Source: Variovorax sp. PAMC26660
Lineage (GTDB): Bacteria; Pseudomonadota; Gammaproteobacteria; Burkholderiales; Burkholderiaceae_C
Direction: 5' to 3'
Length of the DNA stretch: 64,000 nucleotides
Assembly: GCF_014302995.1 (NCBI RefSeq)
Contig: NZ_CP060295.1
Span: 3,029,501-3,093,500 of the forward strand
Shown piece after piece: positions 51,418 through 59,323 of the stretch; the first letter of the stretch is position 1; each line of letters opens with the position of its first letter. The position numbers and the translations under genes are program-made. The notes beneath the pieces are model-generated. The model was given only the letters and a program-made list of their open reading frames with translations. It was not told the DNA's origin and did no database searches.

Positions 51418-52679
51418 CACGCGATCTTGAAAGCCGGCAGCTTCTTCGCCACCGCCACGTTCTGCAGCGTCACGTAGACCGGCAGACCATCGCGGTAGGC
51501 GGGATAGTCCTCGCCTTCGATCAGCGGCAGCAGGTAGCGCCTGCACTTCTCGGTGATGCCGTAGCCGTCGTCCGAGATGAAATCGCGCGGCATCGGCTTC
51601 TCGACATTCGCCACCGATTCGAGCGGCGCGCTGCCCAGGCGATAGGCATACGGCACATCGGAGATGCGCTCGATGGTCGGCATCACCGCGTTGCGGCCTT
51701 CGAGTGCCAGCTCCACCGCGCGCTGGCCCAGCTCGTAGGCCTGCTTCACGTCGGTGGCCGAGGCGATGTGGCGCGCGGCCCGTTGCAGATAGTCGGCCAC
51801 GGCCCAGTGGAACTTGTGGCCCAGCGCGTCCTTGACCATCTGCGCCACCACCGGCGCCGCGCCGCCAAGCTGCGCATGGCCGAAGGCATCGCGGGTGCCC
51901 TGCTCGGCCAGGAAGGTGCCGTCGGGGTGATGGCAGCCTTCGGACACCACCACCGAGCAGTAGCCGTGCTGCTTCACCAACTCGTCGACGCGCGCGATGA
52001 AGCGCGGCTTGTCGAATTCGATCTCGGGGAACAGCACCACCACCGGAATGCCGTGGTCGGCCGCCAGCCCACCGGCTGCCGCGATCCAGCCCGCATGCCG
52101 CCCCATCACTTCGAGCACGAACACCTTGGTCGAGGTGGCCGCCATCGAGCGCACGTCGAACGAGGCTTCCAGCGTGGACACCGCCACGTACTTCGCGACC
52201 GAGCCGAAACCGGGGCAGCAGTCGGTCAGCGGCAGGTCGTTGTCGATGGTCTTGGGCACATGGATCGCCTGCAGCGGATAGCCCAGCGACTGCGACAACT
52301 GGCTCACCTTGAAGCAGGTGTCGGCCGAATCGCCGCCGCCGTTGTAGAAGAAATAGCCGATGCCGTGTGCCTTGAACACCTCGATCAGCCGCTCGTACTC
52401 GCGCCGGTTCTTCTCGAGCGACTTGAGCTTGTAGCGGCACGAGCCGAACGCGCCGGAGGGCGTGGAGCGCAATGCAGCAATGGCTTCCGCCGATTCGGCG
52501 CCGGTGTCGATCAGCTCCTCGGTCAGCGCACCGATGATGCCGTTGCGCCCGGCGTAGAGCCTGCCGATGCGGTCAGGGTGCCGGCGCGCCGTTTCGATCA
52601 CGCCGCAGGCCGACGCGTTGATGACCGAGGTGACACCGCCCGACTGGGCGTAGAAGGCGTTGAGGATGGCGGTGCTCAT
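51417..52679 (-). CDS. 6-phosphofructokinase, probably pyrophosphate-dependent
   Basis: Phosphofructokinase of 420 residues. PKTIDND at 142-148 carries the Lys that marks pyrophosphate-using enzymes (ATP enzymes have PGTIDND). The donor-site motif is GGGDS at 114-118, where ATP enzymes have GGDGS and typical PPi enzymes GGDDS. MGRHAGW follows. It would phosphorylate fructose 6-phosphate reversibly. The ATG at 52679 has a GGAGA site upstream and starts MSTAILNAF; an in-frame ATG at 52745 is less likely. The CWC gene is coupled downstream. Confidence 0.85.
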   Translation of the reverse strand: MSTAILNAFYAQSGGVTSVINASACGVIETARRHPDRIGRLYAGRNGIIGALTEELIDTGAESAEAIAALRSTPSGAFGSCRYKLKSLEKNRREYERLIEVFKAHGIGYFFYNGGGDSADTCFKVSQLSQSLGYPLQAIHVPKTIDNDLPLTDCCPGFGSVAKYVAVSTLEASFDVRSMAATSTKVFVLEVMGRHAGWIAAAGGLAADHGIPVVVLFPEIEFDKPRFIARVDELVKQHGYCSVVVSEGCHHPDGTFLAEQGTRDAFGHAQLGGAAPVVAQMVKDALGHKFHWAVADYLQRAARHIASATDVKQAYELGQRAVELALEGRNAVMPTIERISDVPYAYRLGSAPLESVANVEKPMPRDFISDDGYGITEKCRRYLLPLIEGEDYPAYRDGLPVYVTLQNVAVAKKLPAFKIA

Positions 52680-52712
52680 TGGGCAATCTCCGTGCTGTGG
52701 CGCGACGGTCAT

Positions 52713-52734
52713 CGCCCTGGGGGCATCCAGGGCG
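52713..52734. repeat. Hairpin in the PFK/DUF4261 divergent gap
   Basis: CGCCCTGG (52713-52720) and CCAGGGCG (52727-52734) are a perfect inverted repeat with a 6-base loop. It lies just upstream of the phosphofructokinase start and would fall in its leader. Nothing else definite was seen in this 247-base gap. Confidence 0.4.
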
Positions 52735-52926
52735 CATGGCGGCAACGCTTCGCGGGAGGGCCATTCTGGCGCAATCGCCAGCCGCAGGCCAATGGCCGAT
52801 CGATCGATCCCGCGCGATTACAGTTCGTTTCTGCACGCTGCGCACGAGGGCGTGCGCGCATGGCGCGCAACCGGAGCCGCGCCATTCCCCTGGGCAACAG
52901 ACACACAACTTTTCAGGAGTCCGCGC

Positions 52927-53820
52927 GTGAGCATCTTTTCCCGTTTCTTTGGCCGCACGGACGAACCAGGCGATGCCGGTGCGCTGGTGGCCAACCCCGA
53001 CCTCGAGGACCCTATTGCGCTGACGGTCGTGTTCGCGGATGCGCTGGCCATCGATGTCGCTGCATTCGCGCAGGCATTGCGCGCCTACCACCCCTCCACC
53101 GGCGACGCGCGCTGCGAGATCGCGGAAGAAGCCGGCACCTTTCTTGCGCTGGCGGGCTGGAAGAAACACGTGGTACGGATGGTCGGCTTCGACGCGCCGA
53201 TGCCGGGCGAATCGGTCGAGGTTTGCGTCGCGCCAGCGCACTATCCGCAAGAACTCAAGGCCCGGGTTCGCGCGCACCGCAGCCACGTCATCCTCTACTA
53301 CGCGGGCTACGAGGCCTCGGTGCTCGAACAGTACGTGGCCCTCGCGACCGTGGCCGGCGCACTGGCCCGCCTCGGTGCGCTGGCGGTGCTGAACGAATCG
53401 GCCCGCACCTCGTTGCCGGCCGGCGTGTTCGACGCCGAGAACGAAGGCGACAGCATCGAACTGCTGCGGCACTTCGACCTGCCGGCCCTGTACTGCGGCT
53501 TCGTCAAGTACGAGGTCGAAGGCGTGCAGGGCGTCTGGATGCGCACCTATGGCGCGCATCACTTCGGCCATCCCGATTTCGCCGCGCTGGCCGAGGGCCA
53601 CCACGAAGGCCAGAAGTACTTCGATGTGTTCGGCAATGTCCTGCGCTACCTGATCGACAGCGGCGCCGAGATGGGCGCGGGCCACACCATGCAGGTCGGT
53701 GAAGACAAGTTCATGCGACTGCGTGCACCGCTCGCAACGGAGTACTTTCTCGATGGCCCCGACGCCGTGCTGGTAGCTGAATTGATCGGCGCCGACGAGG
53801 TCAATTCGCGCCCGCATTGA
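52927..53820 (+). CDS. DUF4261 domain protein
   Basis: A protein of 297 residues starting at GTG 52927, supported by CAGGAGT at 52912-52918; no ATG fits. It begins MSIFSRFFGRTDEPGDAGAL, and the rest is a globular alpha/beta protein without signal or membrane segments. Its layout, with LRYLIDSGAEMGAGHTMQVG near the end, resembles the uncharacterised DUF4261 proteins. Function is unknown. It is divergent from the phosphofructokinase gene and convergent with the hydratase gene. Confidence 0.7.
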   Translation: MSIFSRFFGRTDEPGDAGALVANPDLEDPIALTVVFADALAIDVAAFAQALRAYHPSTGDARCEIAEEAGTFLALAGWKKHVVRMVGFDAPMPGESVEVCVAPAHYPQELKARVRAHRSHVILYYAGYEASVLEQYVALATVAGALARLGALAVLNESARTSLPAGVFDAENEGDSIELLRHFDLPALYCGFVKYEVEGVQGVWMRTYGAHHFGHPDFAALAEGHHEGQKYFDVFGNVLRYLIDSGAEMGAGHTMQVGEDKFMRLRAPLATEYFLDGPDAVLVAELIGADEVNSRPH

Positions 53821-53848
53821 CCCCGCGATCCGTCGCGTTGAGTCCCGT

Positions 53849-54652
53849 TCAGCGGCTCTCGAAAACCGGCGGGCGCTTCTGCATGAACGCGCTCACGCCT
53901 TCGCGAAAGCTCGGGCGGTCGATCAGCTCGCGCTGTCGCTCGCTCTCGTAGTGCAACTGCTCCTTCAGCGTGTGGCGTTCCGAGGCCTCGAAGGCTTCGC
54001 GGGCCTCCACCACCGCGTGCGCCGGCAGGCTCGCCAGGCGCTGCGCGATCCTGCGGGCTTCTTCGAGCAGTTGCTCGTCGTCCACGCAGGCCCAGATCAG
54101 TCCCCATTGCACGGCACGCCCGGCCCCCACACGCTCGTCGAGCAGCGCCATGCCCATGGCGCGCGCCCTGCCGGCGCGGCGCGGAATGGCCCAGGTGCAG
54201 CCCAGGTCCGGCACGATGCCCAGCTTGGGCAGGAAGGGCAGGTAGAAGTAGGCGCTGCGCGCCGCGATCGTCACGTCCGCTGCGAGCGCCAGGCCGACGC
54301 CCGCGCCGGCCGCTGGTCCGTTGACGGCAGCCACCACCGGAATCGGCAGTGTGCGCAGCGTTTCGATCAGCGGGTTGCTGAGCGTCTGCATGTTTTCGGC
54401 CGCTTGCGTGCCGAGCGACTTGCCCGCTTCGTTGGGCGCCATCGCGCTCAGGTCGGCGCCCACGCAGAAGGCCTTGCCGGCGCCGGTCAGGATCACGGCG
54501 CGCACCGCGTGGTCGTCGCGGATGCGCTCCAGCGTTTCCTTCAGCTCGACCTGCAGCCCATGCGCGATCGGGTTGAGCTTGGCCGGCAGGTTCAGCGTGA
54601 GCGTGGCGATGCCGTCGGCCAGTTCGTAGAGGACGTATTGCGGCGTGGTCAT
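53849..54652 (-). CDS. Enoyl-CoA hydratase/isomerase family protein, PaaG-like
   Basis: Crotonase-fold protein of 267 residues. The oxyanion-hole segments GKAFCVGADLSAM and NGPAAGAGVGLALAAD are present. GIVPDLGCTWAIPR resembles PaaG, the ring-opening isomerase of phenylacetyl-CoA catabolism, which uses an Asp here rather than the hydratase Glu. No paa genes are adjacent, so a general fatty or aromatic acyl-CoA role remains open. Its start overlaps the upstream thiolase stop (TGATG). Confidence 0.85.
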   Translation of the reverse strand: MTTPQYVLYELADGIATLTLNLPAKLNPIAHGLQVELKETLERIRDDHAVRAVILTGAGKAFCVGADLSAMAPNEAGKSLGTQAAENMQTLSNPLIETLRTLPIPVVAAVNGPAAGAGVGLALAADVTIAARSAYFYLPFLPKLGIVPDLGCTWAIPRRAGRARAMGMALLDERVGAGRAVQWGLIWACVDDEQLLEEARRIAQRLASLPAHAVVEAREAFEASERHTLKEQLHYESERQRELIDRPSFREGVSAFMQKRPPVFESR

Positions 54653-55836
54653 CAGAGCCTTTCGACGATGGTCACGTTGGCCATGCCGCCGCCTTCGCAC
54701 ATGGTCTGCAGGCCGTAGCGCTTGCCGCGCTGGCCCAGTGCGTGGATCAGCGTGGTCATGAGCTTGGTGCCCGAGGCGCCCAGCGGATGGCCCAGCGCGA
54801 TCGCGCCGCCGTTCACGTTGAGCCGCGCCGGGTCGGCACCCAGCGCCTGCAGCCATGCGATGGGCACGGGCGCGAAGGCTTCGTTGACTTCGTAGAGGTC
54901 GATGTCCTCGATGCGCATGCCGGCCTTCTTCAACGCGCGCTGCGTGGCGGGCAGCGGTGCCTCCAGCATGATGATCGGGTCGTGCCCCATCACGCTCATG
55001 TGGTGGATGCGCGCAAGGGGCTTTGCGCCCAGCGCCTTCAGGCCGCGTTCGTTCACCACCAGCACGCCGCTCGCGCCATCGCAGATCTGGCTCGCTGTGG
55101 CGGCGGTGCAGCGTCCGCCCTCGGCAATCAGCTTGACGCCCGCGATGCCTTCCAGCGTTGCATCGAAGCGGATGCCTTCGTCCACCGTGTGCTGCTCGCC
55201 CGTGCCCGTGCCGTCGGCCAGCAGGATCTCGATGGGCACGATCTCTTCGTTGAACGCACCCACGCGGCTCGCAGCGATGGCGCGGTGGTGGCTTTCGAGC
55301 GCGTAGCGATCGAGCATGTCCTTCTCGATGCCGTAGTTGCGCGCGATCATCTCGGCGCCGGTGAACTGGCTGAACTCCACGCCGGGGTAGCGCTTCTTCA
55401 TCGCCGGGCTCATGTAGGTGCCCAGGCCGGCCTTGGCCGGCAGCACGTTGGGCGTGAACATCGGCACGCGCGTCATGCTCTCGACGCCGCCTGCGATCAC
55501 CGCGTCCATGCTGCCCGACATCACGGCCTGCGCCGCGAAATGCAGCGCCTGCTGCGACGAGCCGCACTGCCGGTCGACCGAAGTGCCCGGCACCGATTCA
55601 GGCAGCTTCGACGCCAGCACCGCGTTGCGCGCGATGTTGGTCGCCTGCTCGCCGACCTGGCTCACGCAGCCGAGGATCACGTCTTCCACCGCCGCAGGGT
55701 CGATGCCGCTGCGCGCCACCAGCGCATCGATCACCTGCGCCGCCAGATCCGCGGGATGCCAGCCCGCGAGCTTGCCGCCACGCCGCCCGCCCGCCGTGCG
55801 TGCGGCGGCCACGATGTATGCCTCTGCCATGTTCAT
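54652..55836 (-). CDS. Acetyl-CoA C-acyltransferase (thiolase)
   Basis: Thiolase of 394 residues. The nucleophile Cys at 91 lies in VDRQCGSSQQALHF, then NEAFAPVPIAWL, the His in GGAIALGHPLGASGT and the second Cys in MCEGGGMAN. It cleaves beta-ketoacyl-CoA or condenses acetyl-CoA. It pairs with the PaaG-like gene downstream, so a degradative role is likely. The ATG at 55836 follows GAGAAGGA; an ATG two codons later is an alternative start. Confidence 0.92.
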   Translation of the reverse strand: MNMAEAYIVAAARTAGGRRGGKLAGWHPADLAAQVIDALVARSGIDPAAVEDVILGCVSQVGEQATNIARNAVLASKLPESVPGTSVDRQCGSSQQALHFAAQAVMSGSMDAVIAGGVESMTRVPMFTPNVLPAKAGLGTYMSPAMKKRYPGVEFSQFTGAEMIARNYGIEKDMLDRYALESHHRAIAASRVGAFNEEIVPIEILLADGTGTGEQHTVDEGIRFDATLEGIAGVKLIAEGGRCTAATASQICDGASGVLVVNERGLKALGAKPLARIHHMSVMGHDPIIMLEAPLPATQRALKKAGMRIEDIDLYEVNEAFAPVPIAWLQALGADPARLNVNGGAIALGHPLGASGTKLMTTLIHALGQRGKRYGLQTMCEGGGMANVTIVERL

Positions 55837-55877
55837 GTCCTTCTCAAAAAGAAAACAGCGTCAATCGTGCGCCCAAA

Positions 55878-55906
55878 GCAAAAAGCCGCCCGTCACAACG
55901 GCGGCA
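55878..55906 (-). terminator. Intrinsic terminator after the DUF2917 gene
   Basis: On the minus strand, GCCGCC and GGCGGC (55885-55890 and 55900-55905) form a stem followed by TTTTTGCTTT. It lies about 55 bases after the DUF2917 stop and isolates it from the thiolase operon. Confidence 0.85.
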
Positions 55907-55958
55907 TTCAGTTTCGGCAAGTCCATGGCATCGAGGGTCGATGCCGGTGGCACTCAGG

Positions 55959-56279
55959 TCAAGCCGGGGACAACCCGTGGGGCAGAAGTCGCCAAGGCGA
56001 CCACTGGCGCACGGGCTTGGGCAGCGGCATTGCAGCCGGTTGTGCATCGGACACGGTGATGCACGAGGATTCCAGCGCCGACACCAGCACGCGCCGGTGC
56101 TCGGTGCCCTCGAAGCGCTCGCCGGGTGTCAGCACGATGTCGCGCGGATCGCGGTCGAGCGTGACCCAGACCGAGCCGCTGCGGCATTCGATGCCCACGC
56201 CGGCACCATCGGGCACCGCAAAGATGGACCGGGTCTGCAGGCTGAGGTGAAAACGGGAAGAGGGGTTCCGGGTGCTCAT
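55959..56279 (-). CDS. DUF2917 domain protein
   Basis: A protein of 106 residues with the core GVGIECRSGSVWVTLDRDPRD typical of DUF2917, a small cupin-like domain of unknown function common in Burkholderiales. The ATG at 56279 has a GGAG site five to six bases upstream; an ATG at 56291 would add four residues. It is divergent from the adjacent LysR gene, a recurring pair in this group, so the regulator may control it. Confidence 0.8.
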   Translation of the reverse strand: MSTRNPSSRFHLSLQTRSIFAVPDGAGVGIECRSGSVWVTLDRDPRDIVLTPGERFEGTEHRRVLVSALESSCITVSDAQPAAMPLPKPVRQWSPWRLLPHGLSPA

Positions 56280-56294
56280 GACAAGCTCCATTGC

Positions 56295-56309
56295 ATTCGT
56301 GATACGAAT
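56295..56309. promoter_or_regulatory. Candidate LysR-type operator between DUF2917 and lysR genes
   Basis: ATTCGTGATACGAAT is a perfect 6-base inverted repeat with a 3-base centre and fits the T-N11-A pattern of LysR-type sites. It lies in the 82-base divergent gap. Confidence 0.6.
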
Positions 56310-56361
56310 GAATATAGTGAGCCGGCTCCTCCTTTACACGCGGTCATTTGGAACTCGTTGC

Positions 56362-57297
56362 ATGCATCCAGAGAATGCGAAAGCCCTTGGCGCCGTGGGT
56401 GGCGAACTGCCACCGCTCGAACTGCTGCGCAGTTTCGAGGCGGCTGCGCGGCGGCTCAGTTTCACGCTGGCGGCCGGCGAGTTGCACCTGACGCAATCGG
56501 CCGTGAGCCGGCAGATGCAGCAGCTCGAAGCCAGCCTGGGCGTGCCGCTGTTCGAGCGCCACCATCGCGCGCTGTCGCTCACCGAAGCGGGCGGCGTCAT
56601 GCAAAGGGCCGTGACCGACAGTCTGGAGCGCCTGCGCGATGCCACGGCGCGCGTGCGTGCCAGCTCCGCGCCGCGCCAGGTGGCGATCACCACCACGCCG
56701 GGCTTTGCATCGCTGTGGCTCATTCCCAAGCTGGCGCGCTTCACCGGCACGCACCCGCAGGTCGATGTGCGCGTGTCGGCCACGCTCGACGTGCTCGACC
56801 TGGAAAGCAGCCGCATCGACCTGGCGGTACGCTTCGCGCCCATCGGCCGTGGTGTCGGCCCGGCGCTGTTCGAGGAATCGGTGGTGCCGCTGTGCTCGCC
56901 GCAACTCGCTGCAACCCTGCGCAAGCCGTCGGACCTTGCCAACTTCACGCTGCTGACCGTCGAATACCCGGACCACAGCGAAGCCCCCACTGTCGATTGG
57001 GAACCCTGGCTCAAGGTGATGGGGCTGGACGACCTGCGCATGAAGAGCACGCTGCGCTTCACGCAATACGCCGATGCGGTGGCGGCCGCCGTGGCGGGCC
57101 AGGGCGTGGTGATCGGCCGGTTGCCGCTGCTGCGCGAGCTGGTGCGCGAAGGCCGGCTGGTGGCACCGCTGGGCGAGGGCGCCGCATCGCGTCGCGCCTA
57201 CTTCGTCGAAACTTCGAAGCGCGCTGCGAACAACCGCGACGCGCTCGACTTCGCGCAATGGCTGCGCGACGAAGCGGACGCGGCGCAGCGGACCTGA
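56362..57297 (+). CDS. LysR-family transcriptional regulator (GcvA-like)
   Basis: A protein of 311 residues. The winged-helix domain is clear: LELLRSFEAAARRLSFTLAA, then HLTQSAVSRQMQQLEASLGV and LFERHHRALSLTEAG. The ligand domain has TTTPGFASLWLIPKLARF, as in GcvA-type regulators. It is divergent from DUF2917, with a good operator candidate between. The ATG at 56362 is chosen because it starts just before the conserved helix; upstream in-frame starts overlap the operator. Confidence 0.9.
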   Translation: MHPENAKALGAVGGELPPLELLRSFEAAARRLSFTLAAGELHLTQSAVSRQMQQLEASLGVPLFERHHRALSLTEAGGVMQRAVTDSLERLRDATARVRASSAPRQVAITTTPGFASLWLIPKLARFTGTHPQVDVRVSATLDVLDLESSRIDLAVRFAPIGRGVGPALFEESVVPLCSPQLAATLRKPSDLANFTLLTVEYPDHSEAPTVDWEPWLKVMGLDDLRMKSTLRFTQYADAVAAAVAGQGVVIGRLPLLRELVREGRLVAPLGEGAASRRAYFVETSKRAANNRDALDFAQWLRDEADAAQRT

Positions 57298-57334
57298 TGA
57301 AGGCCCGCCGCGCCGTTGCCGCGCTGCAGAAAGA

Positions 57335-57904
57335 TCAACCCGGCAGCAGCACCTTGTTGACCACGTGGATCACGCCGTTCGACTGGTACACGTTGGCAAT
57401 CGTCACCATCGCGGTGCCGCCCTTGGCGTCGGTCACCCACACGTTGCCGCCGCTCATCGTCGCGGTCAGCGTGCCGCCGCTGGCGGTCTTCAGCACGGCC
57501 TTGCCACCGCCTGCGTTGATCGCGCTCATCAGCGCCGGGCCGTCCATGCGGCCGGGCACCACGTGGTACGTCAGCACCTTGGTCAGCGTGGGCTTGTTCT
57601 CGGGCTTGAGCAGCGTGTCGACCGTGCCGGCCGGCAGTGCGGCGAAGGCTTCGTTGGTCGGCGCGAACACGGTGAACGGGCCCGGGCTCTTGAGCGTATC
57701 GACCAGGCCTGCGGCCTTGACGGCGGCGACCAGCGTGGTGTGGTCCTTCGAGTTCACGGCGTTGTCGACGATGTCCTTCGTCGGGTACATCGCGGCGCCG
57801 CCGACCATCGGGTTCGACGACATGCCGCTGCCGCTCATGCCCATGCCGCCCGCGCAAGCGCCGAGCAGGACCGAAACGCCGACTGCAATCATGAGTTTTT
57901 TCAT
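57335..57904 (-). CDS. Fasciclin (FAS1) domain lipoprotein
   Basis: A protein of 189 residues. The N-terminus MKKLMIAVGVSVLLGAC is a lipoprotein signal with Cys at 17. A Gly/Met/Ser-rich spacer is followed by one FAS1 domain with DHTTLVAAVKAAGLVDTLK, FTVFAPTNEAFAAL, LTKVLTYHVVPG and VIHVVNKVLLP. FAS1 domains mediate adhesion or matrix contact. It converges on the LysR gene, whose end is 37 bases away. The ATG has CAGGAG upstream. Confidence 0.92.
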   Translation of the reverse strand: MKKLMIAVGVSVLLGACAGGMGMSGSGMSSNPMVGGAAMYPTKDIVDNAVNSKDHTTLVAAVKAAGLVDTLKSPGPFTVFAPTNEAFAALPAGTVDTLLKPENKPTLTKVLTYHVVPGRMDGPALMSAINAGGGKAVLKTASGGTLTATMSGGNVWVTDAKGGTAMVTIANVYQSNGVIHVVNKVLLPG

Positions 57905-58069
57905 TGAAGGCTCCTGGAAAGAATGGTTCTTGAGGTGTCTGTGGAAACCGCCAACAGCTCGGGGGCGCGATGCGCTTGAATCGAATACGGCGCCTGTTCG
58001 CGTTTGGATTCGCACCCGTCGACGGATTTGTTGCGCGTCGGCTTTGCGCCACAGCGCTGGGTGGAGTGC

Positions 58070-58299
58070 TTGCGCATCGCATGCGCGCTCGCCACAATCC
58101 GCCCTTCGTTTTTCAGCAACAGTTTTTCTCTCCTCGCCTGGCGACGACCAACCTCCCGGGCGACAACACACATCAATGAACCGTTTTCTGAACACCTGAC
58201 CCGCACACCGACCGCCCCGGCCGGATGTGCATCCACGCATCCGCCGAGGCCCATCGACAAAGGCCCCGCGCAGCCATTCGCCGGGGCCTTTTTGTTTTT
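58070..58299 (+). ncRNA. Candidate small RNA or attenuated leader with terminator
   Basis: TTGCGC (58070-58075), a 17-base spacer and CACAAT (58093-58098) form a plausible promoter. A strong intrinsic terminator lies at 58261-58299. The implied transcript is about 190 bases. It contains a 7-codon frame, MNRFLNT, at 58176-58199 and a small hairpin (GGATG with CATCC at about 58213-58224). It may be a free sRNA or a leader controlling the unknown genes that start at 58313. The rest of this 408-base gap shows no convincing gene. Confidence 0.4.
58261..58299 (+). terminator. Intrinsic terminator upstream of the unknown gene pair
   Basis: The stem AGGCCCCG (58261-58268) and CGGGGCCT (58282-58289) with a 13-base loop is followed by TTTTTGTTTTT. 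It ends only 14 bases before the next start codon, so it is either an attenuator or the end of a small transcript. Confidence 0.85.
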
Positions 58300-58312
58300 G
58301 GAGTGTGCGCAC

Positions 58313-58540
58313 ATGAGTGCTCAACGGAAGGCCCGCGACGACGAGAAGCGTCTGGGCCGGTTTTACTTTTCGGTGCCGGCAACGGCACCTCGCAATCCCG
58401 TGGTGGCCGCGATGGCACGCCGCGAATCGAGCCAGGGCGCAGGGCGCCATCTGCGCACGCACCGTGCGGAACGGCGTGCGCAGAAGGTGGCTTTGCAGAA
58501 GGCTGCACGCAGCCTGGTGGGGAGGGGCGACGATGCGTGA
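58313..58540 (+). CDS. Unknown small basic protein
   Basis: A protein of 75 residues, strongly basic and Arg/Ala-rich, with the stretches FYFSVPATAPRNPVVAAMAR and RTHRAERRAQKVALQKAARS. No domain is recognised. A GGAG site at 58300-58303 precedes the ATG. Its 3' end overlaps the next unknown gene by eight bases, which supports both being real and coupled. It could bind RNA or DNA, but this is only inferred from its charge. Confidence 0.55.
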   Translation: MSAQRKARDDEKRLGRFYFSVPATAPRNPVVAAMARRESSQGAGRHLRTHRAERRAQKVALQKAARSLVGRGDDA

Positions 58541-59312
58541 CGATATGGACAAGGTCATCGTCGAGCGGCCGCGAACCGGTTGGCGCGTGCAGGGCGATGG
58601 GCGCATCTGGCGCAACAGCAAGGAGGCGGGCTCGCACCTGGGCATGAGGCGCGGCTACAAGCACAGGAAGTGGCTCAACGAGAACCTCGCGCCGCTCAAG
58701 CGCTGGCTGCACAAGCAGGTGCACCGGCCGTGGGACAAGGTGTATGCGGAACTCTGCAGCGGCATCGACCGTCGCAGCACGGTGCAGGCGCACATCTTCG
58801 AGCACATCGATCAGTTCGTCGAACGCGAGGCGGTGATGCGCGACGGCGAGGTGTGGGTGCGATCGCGCTGGTGGAGCGACGGCAGTCGCGCGCCGTTGCA
58901 CGAAGCCCCACATGTGGCGTTGTTCGTGCACCCGGGCACGGGCATCCTGCTGCCCAACCGCCGTCTTGCTCAAGCGCTGCAGTGGGCTCGGGGCGAGAGT
59001 GCCGAGCGGCGTGGCAAGAAGGCGCATGCATCCTTCCACGTGATTGACCAGGTCACCCAATGGCATTGCGTGAATGGCGACTGGTTTGAAGTCACGCTTG
59101 CACCTTCGCCGCCGATGAAGGCGCCGGGGGTCTGGGAGAAGCGCTACGACGTGCTGCGGCGGTGTTGGGTGACGAACTCCAGCGCCTGTGGCCGGCCAGC
59201 CTTTGGTGTGTCCAGCAATCAGGCGATGTACGGACAACCGTATGTCTATGCCGCAGCCAAGCGCCAGTTGAGCCGCCGCGAAGTGCGGGCGCGTCTCGGC
59301 GACGGGGCCTGA
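58533..59312 (+). CDS. Unknown Trp/Arg-rich protein with RPWDKVYAEL motif
   Basis: A protein of 259 residues, GC-typical of the window and without signal or membrane segments. It has many Trp and Arg residues. The stretch LNENLAPLKRWLHKQVHRPW and then DKVYAEL (about 48-74) resembles uncharacterised proteins I have seen in scattered bacteria, with no known function. The start at 58533 follows GGAGGGG; an ATG at 58545 is possible. It is coupled to the small basic gene. Not a recognised nuclease, regulator or toxin. Confidence 0.65.
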   Translation: MRDDMDKVIVERPRTGWRVQGDGRIWRNSKEAGSHLGMRRGYKHRKWLNENLAPLKRWLHKQVHRPWDKVYAELCSGIDRRSTVQAHIFEHIDQFVEREAVMRDGEVWVRSRWWSDGSRAPLHEAPHVALFVHPGTGILLPNRRLAQALQWARGESAERRGKKAHASFHVIDQVTQWHCVNGDWFEVTLAPSPPMKAPGVWEKRYDVLRRCWVTNSSACGRPAFGVSSNQAMYGQPYVYAAAKRQLSRREVRARLGDGA

Positions 59313-59323
59313 GGTGCGCGCGT

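Noticed and set aside
57970..58179. A 69-codon frame starting MRLNRIRRLFAFGF
   Set aside because: It overlaps the candidate promoter and small RNA, has no ribosome-binding site that I can see, and its composition is not typical of a membrane protein beyond a short stretch.
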